Source: JACQAI01 sp035507915 (lineage in GTDB: Bacteria > Pseudomonadota > Alphaproteobacteria > Elsterales > Elsteraceae). Taken from it: a stretch of DNA of 14,118 nucleotides. The notes under the pieces are model-generated. The model ran no database searches and was not told where the DNA came from. It was given only the letters and a program-made list of their open reading frames with translations. Of this stretch, positions 1 through 7,894 are shown one piece after another. Made by a program: the position numbers and the translations under genes. Each line of letters starts with the position of its first letter. Position 1 is the stretch's first letter. Where the stretch lies: the NCBI GenBank assembly GCA_035507915.1, contig DATJNS010000510.1:1-14118 (forward strand), given 5' to 3'.

Positions 1-1973
1 TGGTAGGGCAGGATTTCATCGCCGATGAAGATCAGCCGGTATTTGCGAAAGAAGCCGTCGGCCGAGCGATAGTCGACGAAGCGCGTGAGGTAGAACGCAT
101 CGTGCCGGGACGCCGCGACGAGCGGCGCGATCTGGCTGCGCTCGGTCACCAAGTCCATCTCCTCGCCGCCGTGGCTGCCTGCCGGGCGCAGCAGCAAGGG
201 CGGATCGAGCTCGATGCCGGCAACGCCCTCGGCGGTGGCGAGCGCGCTCCTCGGATAGCGGAGCGTCGTCGGCACCACGACGTGGCTGGGTCCCTGTAGC
301 ATCCGCGCGATCGACGCGCGATCGGTCGGCCGAATGCGATCGGGATGATTGATCACGGGCTTGCCGATCTTTTCAATCAGAGCACGCACATGGTCGAGCA
401 GCTCGCCGCCAAGGTCGACGTCGGAGATCAGATTGAAGACCACGTCGCAGCGCGCGCGCAGCAACGCGGGATTGTAGTCGTAGCCCGGCTGGAACAGCAG
501 GATATGGCTATCGTACGGGGCCTGGTTGGTGAAGAAGTCGATCGGTGTGTTACCCCGGCCGGGCGCCACGATCAGGAGCACCGCGAACTCCGGCTTGCCG
601 TCCGCAGCCGGGCGCGTGATCAGCGGTTGAAGGCGCAATGACTCGGCGAAGCAGCGCTCGGCTTCATCGGCGAGACCCATCCCCTGCAGCAGGCTGCCGA
701 GGCCGCGATGCGCCTCGGGGTAGTCGGGCCTCAGCGCGATCGCCGCCTCGAACGCCGTGCGCGCCGCCTCGTCTTGGCCGCAATCCGCCAACATGTGGGC
801 GAGATTGTAATGCGCCTCCGGGAAATCGGACTCGAGCTCGATCGCGCGCCGATAGCTTTCGGCGGCCTGTTCGAACTTCTCGTCGCCGACGAGGGCCATG
901 CCGAGCAGGCAGTGTGCCTGCGCGTTCGCGGGCTCGATCTCGAGCAGGCGACTCAGCTGGGCGCTGGCTTCGGCAAATCGACGCTGATCGACGAGGAGGT
1001 TGGCGAGATTGAAGAGGGCGCGGCTATGCCTGGGTTTGAACGCCAGCGCGCTCCGTAGGCTGTCCTCGGCGCCTCTTGTATCGCGCTGCTGGAGCTGGAT
1101 CCACGCCAGGCTGTAGTGCGCGTCGGCATAGTCCGGTTGCGCGGCGATGGCACGACGGTAGCTCTCGGCGGCCGCCTCGCGGTCGCCCGATGCGAACAGG
1201 GCGTTGCCCAGATTGCCGTGCGCCGCCGCAGAGTCGGGATGGTCGGCGATGATGCGCCGATAGCTGGCGATCGCCTCGTCGATCCGGCCAACGCTGTTGA
1301 GGGTGCTCGCCAGGTTGATGCGGATCGCGACCGACCCGGGGCTCGTCTCGACGGCACGCTGCAGCGCCTCGATCGCCTCGTCGCCGCGGCCCAGCTCGAA
1401 GAGCACGTTGCCGAGATTGTTGAGCGCTTCCGCGTAGGCGGGATTGAGCAGCACCGCCTTGCGGTAGCTCTCGATCGCAAAGTCGAAGACCTTGAGCGCG
1501 GCAAGCGCATTGCCGAGGTTGAACAGGCATTCGGGATATTGGGGCCGAATCGCCAGGGCCGCCCGATAACATTCGACTGCGCCCGCGAGATCGCCACGCT
1601 CCTGGAGCGCGTTGCCCAGGTTGGAATGGAGCTCCGGCAAATCGGGCGCCAACTCCAGCCCGCGCCGAAAGCTTTTGATCGCCTCGTCGTACCGCCCCGC
1701 GGTGTGCAGCGCGCTGCCCTGGTTGACGAACAAGTGCGCATGCCGGGCGGTCGCGGCGTCGGTGTTCGCGCCCGACAGCTCGATCGCGCGCGTGATGAAC
1801 GCCACCGCGGCGCCAGCCTGGCCGATCTGCAGCAGGCCGGTTCCCAGCAGCGACAGCGCGTCGACGTTGGTGGGCTCCAGCTCGAGCACCCGCCGGTAGC
1901 CGGCCAACGCGTCGGCCAGACGTCCGGCGCGATGATCGTGCAGGGCGGCGCTGAAGATTTCGGCGACTGTCAT
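1..1973 (-). CDS. TPR protein with ATP-grasp-like C-terminal domain (3' end beyond left edge)
   Basis: The frame opens with ATG at 1973 and stays open to the window edge, giving about 657 residues without a stop, so the C-terminus is missing. Residues 1 to about 455 are back-to-back TPR units of about 34 residues, many with the NLGNAL-type helix A and the DEAI(A/E)SYRRA-type helix B. The last 200 residues change character. They have a Rossmann-like opening (FAVLLIVAPGRGNTP), a KPVINHP stretch, LLLRPAGSHGG, and FVDYRSADGFFRKYR near the edge. I read this as the RimK/glutathione-synthetase-like ATP-grasp module found fused to TPRs in alphaproteobacteria; the SHGG segment would be the nucleotide-binding flexible loop. 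The substrate is unknown. It lies 54 bases downstream of the FkbM methyltransferase in the same direction and is probably co-transcribed. The TPR part is certain; the ATP-grasp assignment is moderately secure because the catalytic end is cut off. Confidence 0.85.
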   Translation of the reverse strand, partial: MTVAEIFSAALHDHRAGRLADALAGYRRVLELEPTNVDALSLLGTGLLQIGQAGAAVAFITRAIELSGANTDAATARHAHLFVNQGSALHTAGRYDEAIKSFRRGLELAPDLPELHSNLGNALQERGDLAGAVECYRAALAIRPQYPECLFNLGNALAALKVFDFAIESYRKAVLLNPAYAEALNNLGNVLFELGRGDEAIEALQRAVETSPGSVAIRINLASTLNSVGRIDEAIASYRRIIADHPDSAAAHGNLGNALFASGDREAAAESYRRAIAAQPDYADAHYSLAWIQLQQRDTRGAEDSLRSALAFKPRHSRALFNLANLLVDQRRFAEASAQLSRLLEIEPANAQAHCLLGMALVGDEKFEQAAESYRRAIELESDFPEAHYNLAHMLADCGQDEAARTAFEAAIALRPDYPEAHRGLGSLLQGMGLADEAERCFAESLRLQPLITRPAADGKPEFAVLLIVAPGRGNTPIDFFTNQAPYDSHILLFQPGYDYNPALLRARCDVVFNLISDVDLGGELLDHVRALIEKIGKPVINHPDRIRPTDRASIARMLQGPSHVVVPTTLRYPRSALATAEGVAGIELDPPLLLRPAGSHGGEEMDLVTERSQIAPLVAASRHDAFYLTRFVDYRSADGFFRKYRLIFIGDEILPY

Positions 1974-2027
1974 CAAACCCAGGTTCCTAGCCGAATTCCA
2001 TGAGCCAGGGGATTGCTGAATAAACCC

Positions 2028-3077
2028 TTAGGATGATCGGCCGGGCAGTGGATCCCCCGGCTCGCGGCGCCGGAATACCGTGTTCGCCTGGTCCCGGTAG
2101 ACTTCTTCGTAGCCGCGGTCACGGATCGCCGCCCGCAAGCGCGCCGCCGCCGCGATCGACTGATCGCCGCTCGCCCGAACACCGCTGCCATCGTGCAGCT
2201 CGATGATCATGCAGCGCGGCCGCCACCGCTCGACGTCAAAGCTCCGGAACACCTGCTCCTCCATCCCTTCGACGTCCACCACCAAGAGGTCGAACCCTGG
2301 CGCGATGCCCTGCTCGGCCAGCACGCGATCGAGGCGCAGCTGCGGCACCGCGATCTCGCGGGCGTTCGCGGCGACGTGCCCTTGGGCGGCATGGGCCGCC
2401 ACCACCTCGGCCGAGCCGGTGCTGAACTCGGCGCTGTCCCAGAATCGGATCGTCGCGTCCTCGGGGCCGATCGCGCAATTCAATACGCTGACGCTGGGAT
2501 TGCGTCGATGGCGCTCGACGCATTTTCGATGGGCCCCCTCCACCGGCTCGACATAGACGCCGCGCCAGCCGAGATCGGCAAGGCAGGACGTATTGCTGAA
2601 CGTCTCGCCGTCGAAAGCGCCTATCTCGACGAAGGTGCCGTCGGTACGCTGCCCGAACAGCGTCTCGAACAAGGCGCCGAGGATCGCGATCTGGCAGCTC
2701 GGGGTCGGCTGGTAAAAACCGTGCTCGCGCGTCGCCAAGGTCGCAGCGGCGGACGCCGCCACGGGCTGCCCCATGGTTTGCAGCAATCCCGCCATCTCGG
2801 CGTAGCACGCGGCCTGGCTGATCGGCAGCTCGATATTGAGCAGATTCTGCCGGTGGATGTTGAACACCGTGTGGAGACTCAGCAGGGCGCCGTAGTGGTC
2901 GCCGTCCGCGATCTGGCGGCGCGCCGTCGACCAGACCGCGGCAAGCGCGGCATTGAGATCGGCGGCGATGCGATCGCGCAAGGCATGGGCTTCGGCCATC
3001 GCGCCGCGTTTGAACAGCGCGACCAGCTCGATGTAAGCCTTGGCGAGACCCTCGAGGTGCTGTGCGGTCAGGACCAT
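2028..3077 (-). CDS. FkbM-family SAM-dependent methyltransferase
   Basis: A 349-residue protein. Residues 1 to about 120 form an alpha-helical leader without a motif I recognise. From about residue 147 the FkbM methyltransferase core follows: FVEIGAFDGE (149-158) is the SAM-binding motif I, VYVEP (174-178) is the acidic motif II, and VDVEGMEEQV (267-276) is the family signature after motif IV. FkbM proteins O-methylate sugar hydroxyls or similar groups; the acceptor here is unknown. ATG at 3077 is chosen over an in-frame TTG at 3092 because a GAGG lies just upstream at normal spacing. It is the middle gene of a leftward trio, 179 bases after the glycosyltransferase/methyltransferase fusion and 54 bases before the TPR/ATP-grasp-like gene. 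No signal peptide or membrane segment is visible, so it is probably cytoplasmic. Confidence 0.9.
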   Translation of the reverse strand: MVLTAQHLEGLAKAYIELVALFKRGAMAEAHALRDRIAADLNAALAAVWSTARRQIADGDHYGALLSLHTVFNIHRQNLLNIELPISQAACYAEMAGLLQTMGQPVAASAAATLATREHGFYQPTPSCQIAILGALFETLFGQRTDGTFVEIGAFDGETFSNTSCLADLGWRGVYVEPVEGAHRKCVERHRRNPSVSVLNCAIGPEDATIRFWDSAEFSTGSAEVVAAHAAQGHVAANAREIAVPQLRLDRVLAEQGIAPGFDLLVVDVEGMEEQVFRSFDVERWRPRCMIIELHDGSGVRASGDQSIAAAARLRAAIRDRGYEEVYRDQANTVFRRREPGDPLPGRSS

Positions 3078-3256
3078 CCCCGGCCTCGCCAACTACCGGT
3101 CACCCGTCCCGGGATATTGGATCACATCCGTTACGGCTTCGGTAGGCGTCATGCGCCGACTCGAGGTGGTCCGTGTCGGCACAGTGACGATGCCGCCCCG
3201 CAGCATCGGCGCGGCGCGCCAGCCATGGGCGAGCTCGCAGTCGCGCGCGCGGCCGC
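3078..3256. other. Intergenic spacer inside the leftward block
   Basis: There are 179 bases between two leftward genes. I see no supported reading frame or RNA gene, and no strong hairpin followed by a T-run. The stretch is long enough to hold a promoter for the FkbM gene, but no convincing -35/-10 pair stands out. Confidence 0.4.
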
Positions 3257-4897
3257 TCACGTCGCGGCGGACCCGGCGGACGTCGCGACGCCGGCGTCGG
3301 CGCGCGCGAACAGGAAGCTGCGATAGGCCAGCGTCGCCCGACCGACCGGGACCGGCACCACCTCGCTCGCAGGCAGATAACCTGACAGCACGAAGCCGGC
3401 CGCCTCGACGACGCCGCGGATCTCCGCTTCGTCGAGCACCGTGCCCACCATCTCGACCTCCGGCAGCGCGGCAAGCGGATGCTCCGGCACGATGTAGCCC
3501 TCCGCGCCGTTCGCGGTCGGCACTTCGACCACGATCAACACGTACTGCGCCGCATGGGCGAGCCCACCCAGCGTGGCGCGCCAGTCGGGCATGTACTGCA
3601 GCGCCGCGGAGACAAGCACGATGTCGTAGCGGCGCCCGAGCGCGCCATCGCCGTCATGGAACGTCACATCGGAAAACACCGACGCGCCGTAGTCGCATAC
3701 CGCCTTCACCTCGACGACGTGATAGTCGATCGCGAGGTCGGGCCAGAGCTTGCGCATCCACCGGCCGTGATCGCCGAAGCCGCCACCCCAATCGAGCACC
3801 GAGATCGCGCCCCGGCCCTTGGTGAGAAGGCGGATGGCGCCGCCGAACTTCAGGAAATGACCCGCGGAGGCGTCGAGCCCGGCATCGACCTCGAGACGGT
3901 CGCGCAGCTCCAGCGCATGGACGAGCCGGCGACGACTCAGCATGTCGTCCTGCCAGCCGCCGCCCGCGGCCATGATGATGGTCTTGCCGATCACGGGCCG
4001 CAGGACTTGGCGGGCATCGCGAAACTCCGGGAACCGCCGGCGCATCGCGTGGGTGATCTCGAGCAGGCGCGCGAGGTACGGCCGATAGAGGCGGCGCACC
4101 ACCACCGCCTCAGCGGCGCCGTGACGCTTCGGATAGAGGATCCAGTAGCTGCCGTCCTCCTGCAGGAAGACGCCGTGGAAGTGGTAGAAGATCAGGGGGT
4201 CGTCGTCGCACCAGAACCCGCCGTCGCGCTCGGTCACCGTGTAGCCGTCGACGTTGAAGGTGGCCGCGTTCACCCCCTTCATGTCGAGCACGTGGACGTC
4301 GGCGTAGGTCTCGGGCCACCGGTCGAGATAGGCCTGATCGGCGTAGCGCCCATCCTCGACCCGATCGTAGCACCAGGCGACGCAGTCGCGTTGATAGTCG
4401 CCGAGGCAGCGCTGCCCCTCGGGCGTCGCACGGAAGGTGATCCAGCCGACGTTGTAGAGGCCGTAGCACACGTAGCTTGCGTGGTCCGCCGAATAGCGAT
4501 GGGGCACGAGCCCGATCGAACAGGCGCCCATCCGGTCGAAGATCGCCTGCGGATCGCGGTAGAAGTTGAGGTCGGCATCGAGGTGGGTGATCGCGTCGAG
4601 GCCCGGCACCGTGTCGAGGAAATAGGCCGGCAGGAACGGCGTCATCGTGAAGATGTACTCGATCGCCTTTCGTTCGGGCTTCACGCGCAGCAGATCGGGA
4701 TAGCGGCGCTCGAGCGCGTCGACCGGGGTGACACTGACCTCCGGCAGCGCGAGCTCCGCCAGCATGCGCGTGCAGAGATCCGACAGGCTGACGACATGGA
4801 GATGGAACCGCGCGTCGACGGCCCGCAAGGACTGGATCATCACCAGGGCGCGCGGCAGGTAGTTGTGATCGAAATAGACGCAGTAGTGATGGGTCAT
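3257..4897 (-). CDS. Two-domain GT-A glycosyltransferase fused to TIGR04325-like methyltransferase
   Basis: Starting at ATG 4897 the product is 546 residues. Residues 1 to about 285 are a GT-A fold glycosyltransferase. They begin with YCVYFDHNYLPRALVMIQSL, carry a DxD metal/nucleotide-sugar site in HLDADLNFYRDP (105-116), and later show NVGWITFR (149-156) and DQAYLDRWP (187-195), which recur in a family of uncharacterised polysaccharide-locus transferases. After a linker, residues about 330-535 form a class I SAM methyltransferase with VLDWGGGFGD (367-376) and DIVLVSAALQYMPDW (425-439), resembling the LIC12133/TIGR04325 putative methyltransferase family. The fusion suggests one protein adds and then methylates a sugar. 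An upstream TTG at 4963 would add 22 residues that do not look like part of the fold, so ATG 4897 is preferred although no clear ribosome-binding site precedes it. It is first in the leftward block and divergent from the TPR glycosyltransferase. Confidence 0.88.
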   Translation of the reverse strand: MTHHYCVYFDHNYLPRALVMIQSLRAVDARFHLHVVSLSDLCTRMLAELALPEVSVTPVDALERRYPDLLRVKPERKAIEYIFTMTPFLPAYFLDTVPGLDAITHLDADLNFYRDPQAIFDRMGACSIGLVPHRYSADHASYVCYGLYNVGWITFRATPEGQRCLGDYQRDCVAWCYDRVEDGRYADQAYLDRWPETYADVHVLDMKGVNAATFNVDGYTVTERDGGFWCDDDPLIFYHFHGVFLQEDGSYWILYPKRHGAAEAVVVRRLYRPYLARLLEITHAMRRRFPEFRDARQVLRPVIGKTIIMAAGGGWQDDMLSRRRLVHALELRDRLEVDAGLDASAGHFLKFGGAIRLLTKGRGAISVLDWGGGFGDHGRWMRKLWPDLAIDYHVVEVKAVCDYGASVFSDVTFHDGDGALGRRYDIVLVSAALQYMPDWRATLGGLAHAAQYVLIVVEVPTANGAEGYIVPEHPLAALPEVEMVGTVLDEAEIRGVVEAAGFVLSGYLPASEVVPVPVGRATLAYRSFLFARADAGVATSAGSAAT

Positions 4898-5053
4898 CGG
4901 GAGAGCCGGTTCGGAGCAAGCCCGGCCGCCTGCGTCGGTGGCGCGTCGCGACCTGCCCGACAAGTGTTAGGATACGAAACGTTAATGATCTTTCTCGATA
5001 AGCTCGACCGGCTTTAGACATGCGTCCGCAGACGCGCCGCCCCCGCGACCCCC
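4898..5053. promoter_or_regulatory. Divergent promoter region between two glycosyltransferase genes
   Basis: These 156 bases separate divergent genes, so promoters for both must lie here or inside the genes. The centre (about 4965-5010) is noticeably AT-richer than its surroundings. On the + strand CTCGATAA at 4994-5001 resembles the -10 element of flagellar sigma-28 (FliA) promoters, but the matching -35 (about 4975-4982) is poor. Neither start codon has a convincing Shine-Dalgarno sequence. The region as a regulatory site is likely; the specific boxes are speculative. Confidence 0.5.
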
Positions 5054-7318
5054 ATGGCCTCGACCGTCGAAACACTGCAGCGCGCGCTCGACTGCCACCG
5101 CTCCAATCGCCTGCCTGAAGCCGAGGCGCTCTACTGCCAGATTCTCGAGCGCGAGCCCGATCACGTCGACGCCCAGCACCTGCTCGGACTGCTCGAGCTG
5201 CAGCGCGGCCGCCCCGCCACCGCGATAACCTGGATCGCGAGCGCCATCGCCGCGCTCGGCGCCGCCCGCGCGCGGCCGCAACCGGCCCACGCCGTGCTTC
5301 ACCTCAATCTCGGCAATGCCTTCCAGGCCGCCGGCCGGTCCAACGAGGCGGCAGCCAGCTACCGCCGCGCCATCGACCTCGATCCGGCGTGCGCCCAAGC
5401 CCACTCCAATCTCGGCAACCTTCAACAGACGAGCGGCGACCTCGAGGCGGCGGTCGCCAGTTATCAGGCGGCGCTGCGCGCCGACCCCGCGTTCCCCGAG
5501 GCCCACTACAATCTCGGCAACGCGTTGGTGGCGATGAGACGGGACGAGGAGGCGATCGCGAGCTATCGCAGGGCCCTGGAGCTGCGCCCCGCCTATCCCG
5601 CCGCGCTGCACAACCTGGCCGGCAGCCTGCAGACCGTGGGGCGGCTCGCGGAGGCGATCGCCAGCTACGAAGCGGCCATCAAGCTGGCGCCGCAGACCGC
5701 TCGCATGCTGGTCAATCTCGGCACTGCGCTGCGCGAGGCCGGCCGGCTGGACGACGCCATCGAGCAGTATCGCCAGGCGCTCGCGATCGATCCCGACGAT
5801 GCCGCCGCGCACTACAATCTGGCGAACGCCCGCTATGTCGAAGGCGCGGTCGAGGCCGCCGAGGCCGGCTACCGTCAGGCGATCGCGCTCAAGCCCGACT
5901 ATGCCGAGGCGCACTTCAACCTCGGCAAGCTGACCGCAGACCGCGGCGCGGTCGACGAGACCATCGCGCATTATCGCGACGCCCTGGCGATCGACCCCGG
6001 CATGAAGGGCGCGCTGTTCAACCTCGCCAATCTGCTCCAGGACCACGATCACGCCGAGGAGGCGATCGACCTGTGGCAACGCCTGATCGCGCGCGATCCC
6101 GCATACGCCGAAGCGCACGCCGGCCTCGGCGGCGCGCAGCACAAGCTGGGGCGCCTCAAACCGGCCTTGCTCGCGTTCGAACGCGCGCTCGCCTTGAGGC
6201 CCGATCTCGCGGAGGTCCACTACAACTACGCCAACGTCCTCGAGGATGACGACCAGCTCGCGGCGGCCCTCGTGCACTATCAACGCGCCGTCGAGCTCCG
6301 CCCGGACTACGTCGAGGCACACTGGAACCGTTCCCTGGCGCTGCTGCGCGCGGGCGACTTCGCCACGGGCTGGCCGGAGTACGAGTGGCGCTGGCGCCGT
6401 CCCTATTCGGCGCCACTGCGCCGCCGCTTCACGCAACCGCAGTGGCGCGGCGAGCCGCTCGACGGCCGCCGCATCCTGCTGCACGCCGAGCAAGGCCTGG
6501 GCGACACGCTGCAATTCTGCCGTTATGCGCCCCTGGTCACCGCCCGCGGCGCCGCCGCGGTGATCCTCGAGGTTCCGGCACCGCTGCTCGCGGTGATGCG
6601 TGACAGCCTCGGCGGCACGGGCATCGAGATCGTGCCGATGGATCCGGGCTTTCCGGGCGGCGACGACCTGCCCGACTTCGACGTGCACTGCCCGTTGATG
6701 TCGCTGCCGCTCGCGTTCGGCACGACGCTCGACAGCATCCCGGCGCCGTCAGCCTATCTGCGTGCCGACCCGGACAAGCTCGCCGCCTGGCAGGGCCACG
6801 TCGCCGGCCACCAGCGGCCACGGGTCGGGTTGGTGTGGGCCGGCGGCATCCGACCGAACGATCCGCAGGCGGTCGCGACCGATCGCCGGCGCAGCATTGC
6901 GCTCGCCGCCCTGGCACCGCTCGCCGGCATGCCGGAGATCACCTGGTTCAGCCTGCAGAAGGGCCCCCCGGCCGCCCAGGCCCAGGATCCGCCGGCGGGT
7001 CTGCCATTGATCGACCTGATGGACACGGTCGGCAATTTCGCCGACACCGCGGCGTTGATCATGCAACTCGACCTGGTGATCAGCGTCGACACGTCGGTCG
7101 CGCACCTCGCCGCCGGGCTCGGCAAGCCGGTCTGGGTGCTGTCGCGCTTCGACGGCTGCTGGCGCTGGCTCACGGCGCGGGACGACAGCCCCTGGTATCC
7201 GACCCTGCGGCTTTATCGGCAAACTGCCCCAGGCGCCTGGGCGCCGGTCATCGCACGGCTCCGCCGCGACCTCGAGGCGTGGGTCGCCGGGGCCGCGGTC
7301 ACGGTGCGTTCGTCTTGA
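5054..7318 (+). CDS. TPR-GT-B glycosyltransferase, FlmG-like architecture (candidate flagellin glycosyltransferase)
   Basis: A 754-residue protein. Residues 1 to about 435 are about a dozen TPR units; residues about 436-745 are a GT-B domain of the heptosyltransferase (GT9)-like type. Visible landmarks are GWPEYEWRWR (439-448), the glycine-rich EQGLGDTLQF (479-488), GLVWAGG (592-598) opening the second Rossmann half, WFSLQKGP (631-638), and VISVDTSVAHLA (675-686) followed by GKPVW (690-694), where the nucleotide sugar is expected to bind. The same plan, TPRs plus a GT-B domain, is used by Caulobacter FlmG, which attaches a nonulosonic sugar to flagellin after its TPRs bind the substrate. Here flaF follows within 160 bases, supporting a flagellin role, but the acceptor is inferred. 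ATG 5054 gives the usual N-terminus for this family, although no ribosome-binding site is obvious. The sugar donor cannot be read from the sequence. Confidence 0.92.
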   Translation: MASTVETLQRALDCHRSNRLPEAEALYCQILEREPDHVDAQHLLGLLELQRGRPATAITWIASAIAALGAARARPQPAHAVLHLNLGNAFQAAGRSNEAAASYRRAIDLDPACAQAHSNLGNLQQTSGDLEAAVASYQAALRADPAFPEAHYNLGNALVAMRRDEEAIASYRRALELRPAYPAALHNLAGSLQTVGRLAEAIASYEAAIKLAPQTARMLVNLGTALREAGRLDDAIEQYRQALAIDPDDAAAHYNLANARYVEGAVEAAEAGYRQAIALKPDYAEAHFNLGKLTADRGAVDETIAHYRDALAIDPGMKGALFNLANLLQDHDHAEEAIDLWQRLIARDPAYAEAHAGLGGAQHKLGRLKPALLAFERALALRPDLAEVHYNYANVLEDDDQLAAALVHYQRAVELRPDYVEAHWNRSLALLRAGDFATGWPEYEWRWRRPYSAPLRRRFTQPQWRGEPLDGRRILLHAEQGLGDTLQFCRYAPLVTARGAAAVILEVPAPLLAVMRDSLGGTGIEIVPMDPGFPGGDDLPDFDVHCPLMSLPLAFGTTLDSIPAPSAYLRADPDKLAAWQGHVAGHQRPRVGLVWAGGIRPNDPQAVATDRRRSIALAALAPLAGMPEITWFSLQKGPPAAQAQDPPAGLPLIDLMDTVGNFADTAALIMQLDLVISVDTSVAHLAAGLGKPVWVLSRFDGCWRWLTARDDSPWYPTLRLYRQTAPGAWAPVIARLRRDLEAWVAGAAVTVRSS

Positions 7319-7328
7319 CCGCGTTTGG

Positions 7329-7357
7329 CCGACATTAATCAAATCTTCACCTATGTT
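7329..7357 (+). promoter_or_regulatory. Candidate sigma-70-type promoter upstream of flaF
   Basis: CCGACA (7329-7334) and TATGTT (7352-7357) lie 17 bases apart and match the consensus boxes at four of six positions each. They sit in the AT-richest part of the gap after the TPR glycosyltransferase, about 120 bases before flaF. This is a pattern match only; read-through from upstream is also possible. Confidence 0.3.
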
Positions 7358-7406
7358 TGCGTAGACTTCGCGCGCCAGTAGGCGCCGGAAGGGTCGCAAG
7401 AATATC

Positions 7407-7449
7407 GCGGTAAAGCCGCAAGATGCGCCCCGCTTCGGCGCCCGTTTTT
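7407..7449 (+). terminator. Two small hairpins and a T-run in the flaF leader (weak terminator or leader structure)
   Basis: GCGG 7407-7410 can pair with CCGC 7416-7419 around TAAAG. GCGCC 7425-7429 can pair with GGCGC 7437-7441 around a seven-base loop, and five T follow at 7445-7449. This could be a weak terminator after the glycosyltransferase gene or a structured leader controlling flaF. The stems are short, so either reading is tentative. Confidence 0.3.
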
Positions 7450-7476
7450 GTTCAATGATCCATGGAGTGGTTTCCG

Positions 7477-7863
7477 ATGACCTCGGCCGCCCAGCAGCAA
7501 GTCGACAAGCGCTTGGCCGCGTACGCCAAGACGAACAGTGTGGTGCGGACGCCGCGCGAACAGGAACGCGATGTCATCGCCCTGGTCACACAGCGTCTGC
7601 GGGCGTCCCAGGCGTCCAAGGACGACGCGATCCTGCTGGCGCGGGCGATCAGCGACAACACGACCGTCTGGTACATTCTGATCTCCGACCTTTCGAGCGA
7701 CGGCAATCAACTGCCCATCGAGCTGCGCGCCCAGATCGTCTCCGTCGGCCTCGCGGTGATCCGCGAGTGCGAGAAACTGAACAAGAGCGACGTGGACCTC
7801 GATTTCCTGATCGCGGTCAACCAAGCGATCATCGACGGGCTGAGCGGCACGCCGGCCCCCTGA
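7477..7863 (+). CDS. flaF: Flagellar biosynthesis regulator FlaF
   Basis: A 128-residue, all-helical protein. The family pattern is clear: TPREQE (25-30), NTTVWYILISDL (61-72), NQLPIELRAQIVSVGL (77-92), and LIAVNQAIIDGL (111-122). These match the conserved TPRxxE, N...W..L..D, NQLP..LRAqIiSl and INxxIIxGL positions of FlaF. In Caulobacter FlaF acts with FlbT to couple flagellin synthesis and secretion, acting in the cytoplasm on flagellin or its chaperone. ATG 7477 is chosen over in-frame ATG 7462 because GGAG (7464-7467) lies 9 bases before it, and that GGAG would fall inside the coding region of the longer form. Flagellin and flbT, its usual neighbours, are not in the window; instead it sits between glycosyltransferase and methyltransferase genes. 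Confidence 0.88.
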   Translation: MTSAAQQQVDKRLAAYAKTNSVVRTPREQERDVIALVTQRLRASQASKDDAILLARAISDNTTVWYILISDLSSDGNQLPIELRAQIVSVGLAVIRECEKLNKSDVDLDFLIAVNQAIIDGLSGTPAP

Positions 7864-7894
7864 ACCGCCGCCCGGCGCCGTGCGACATGTTCCA

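Noticed and set aside
1116..2003. Plus-strand 295-codon frame opposite the left TPR gene
   Set aside because: It is antisense to unmistakable TPR coding sequence and has no motif of its own.
3479..5017. 512-codon open frame antisense to the glycosyltransferase/methyltransferase fusion
   Set aside because: The opposite strand has clear family motifs in this stretch; this frame has none and is rich in His/Arg/Val as shadow frames are.
4982..6688. 568-codon open frame antisense to the TPR glycosyltransferase
   Set aside because: It has no recognisable domain, and its residue make-up mirrors the TPR gene read backwards. Long antisense frames are expected with GC-rich third positions.
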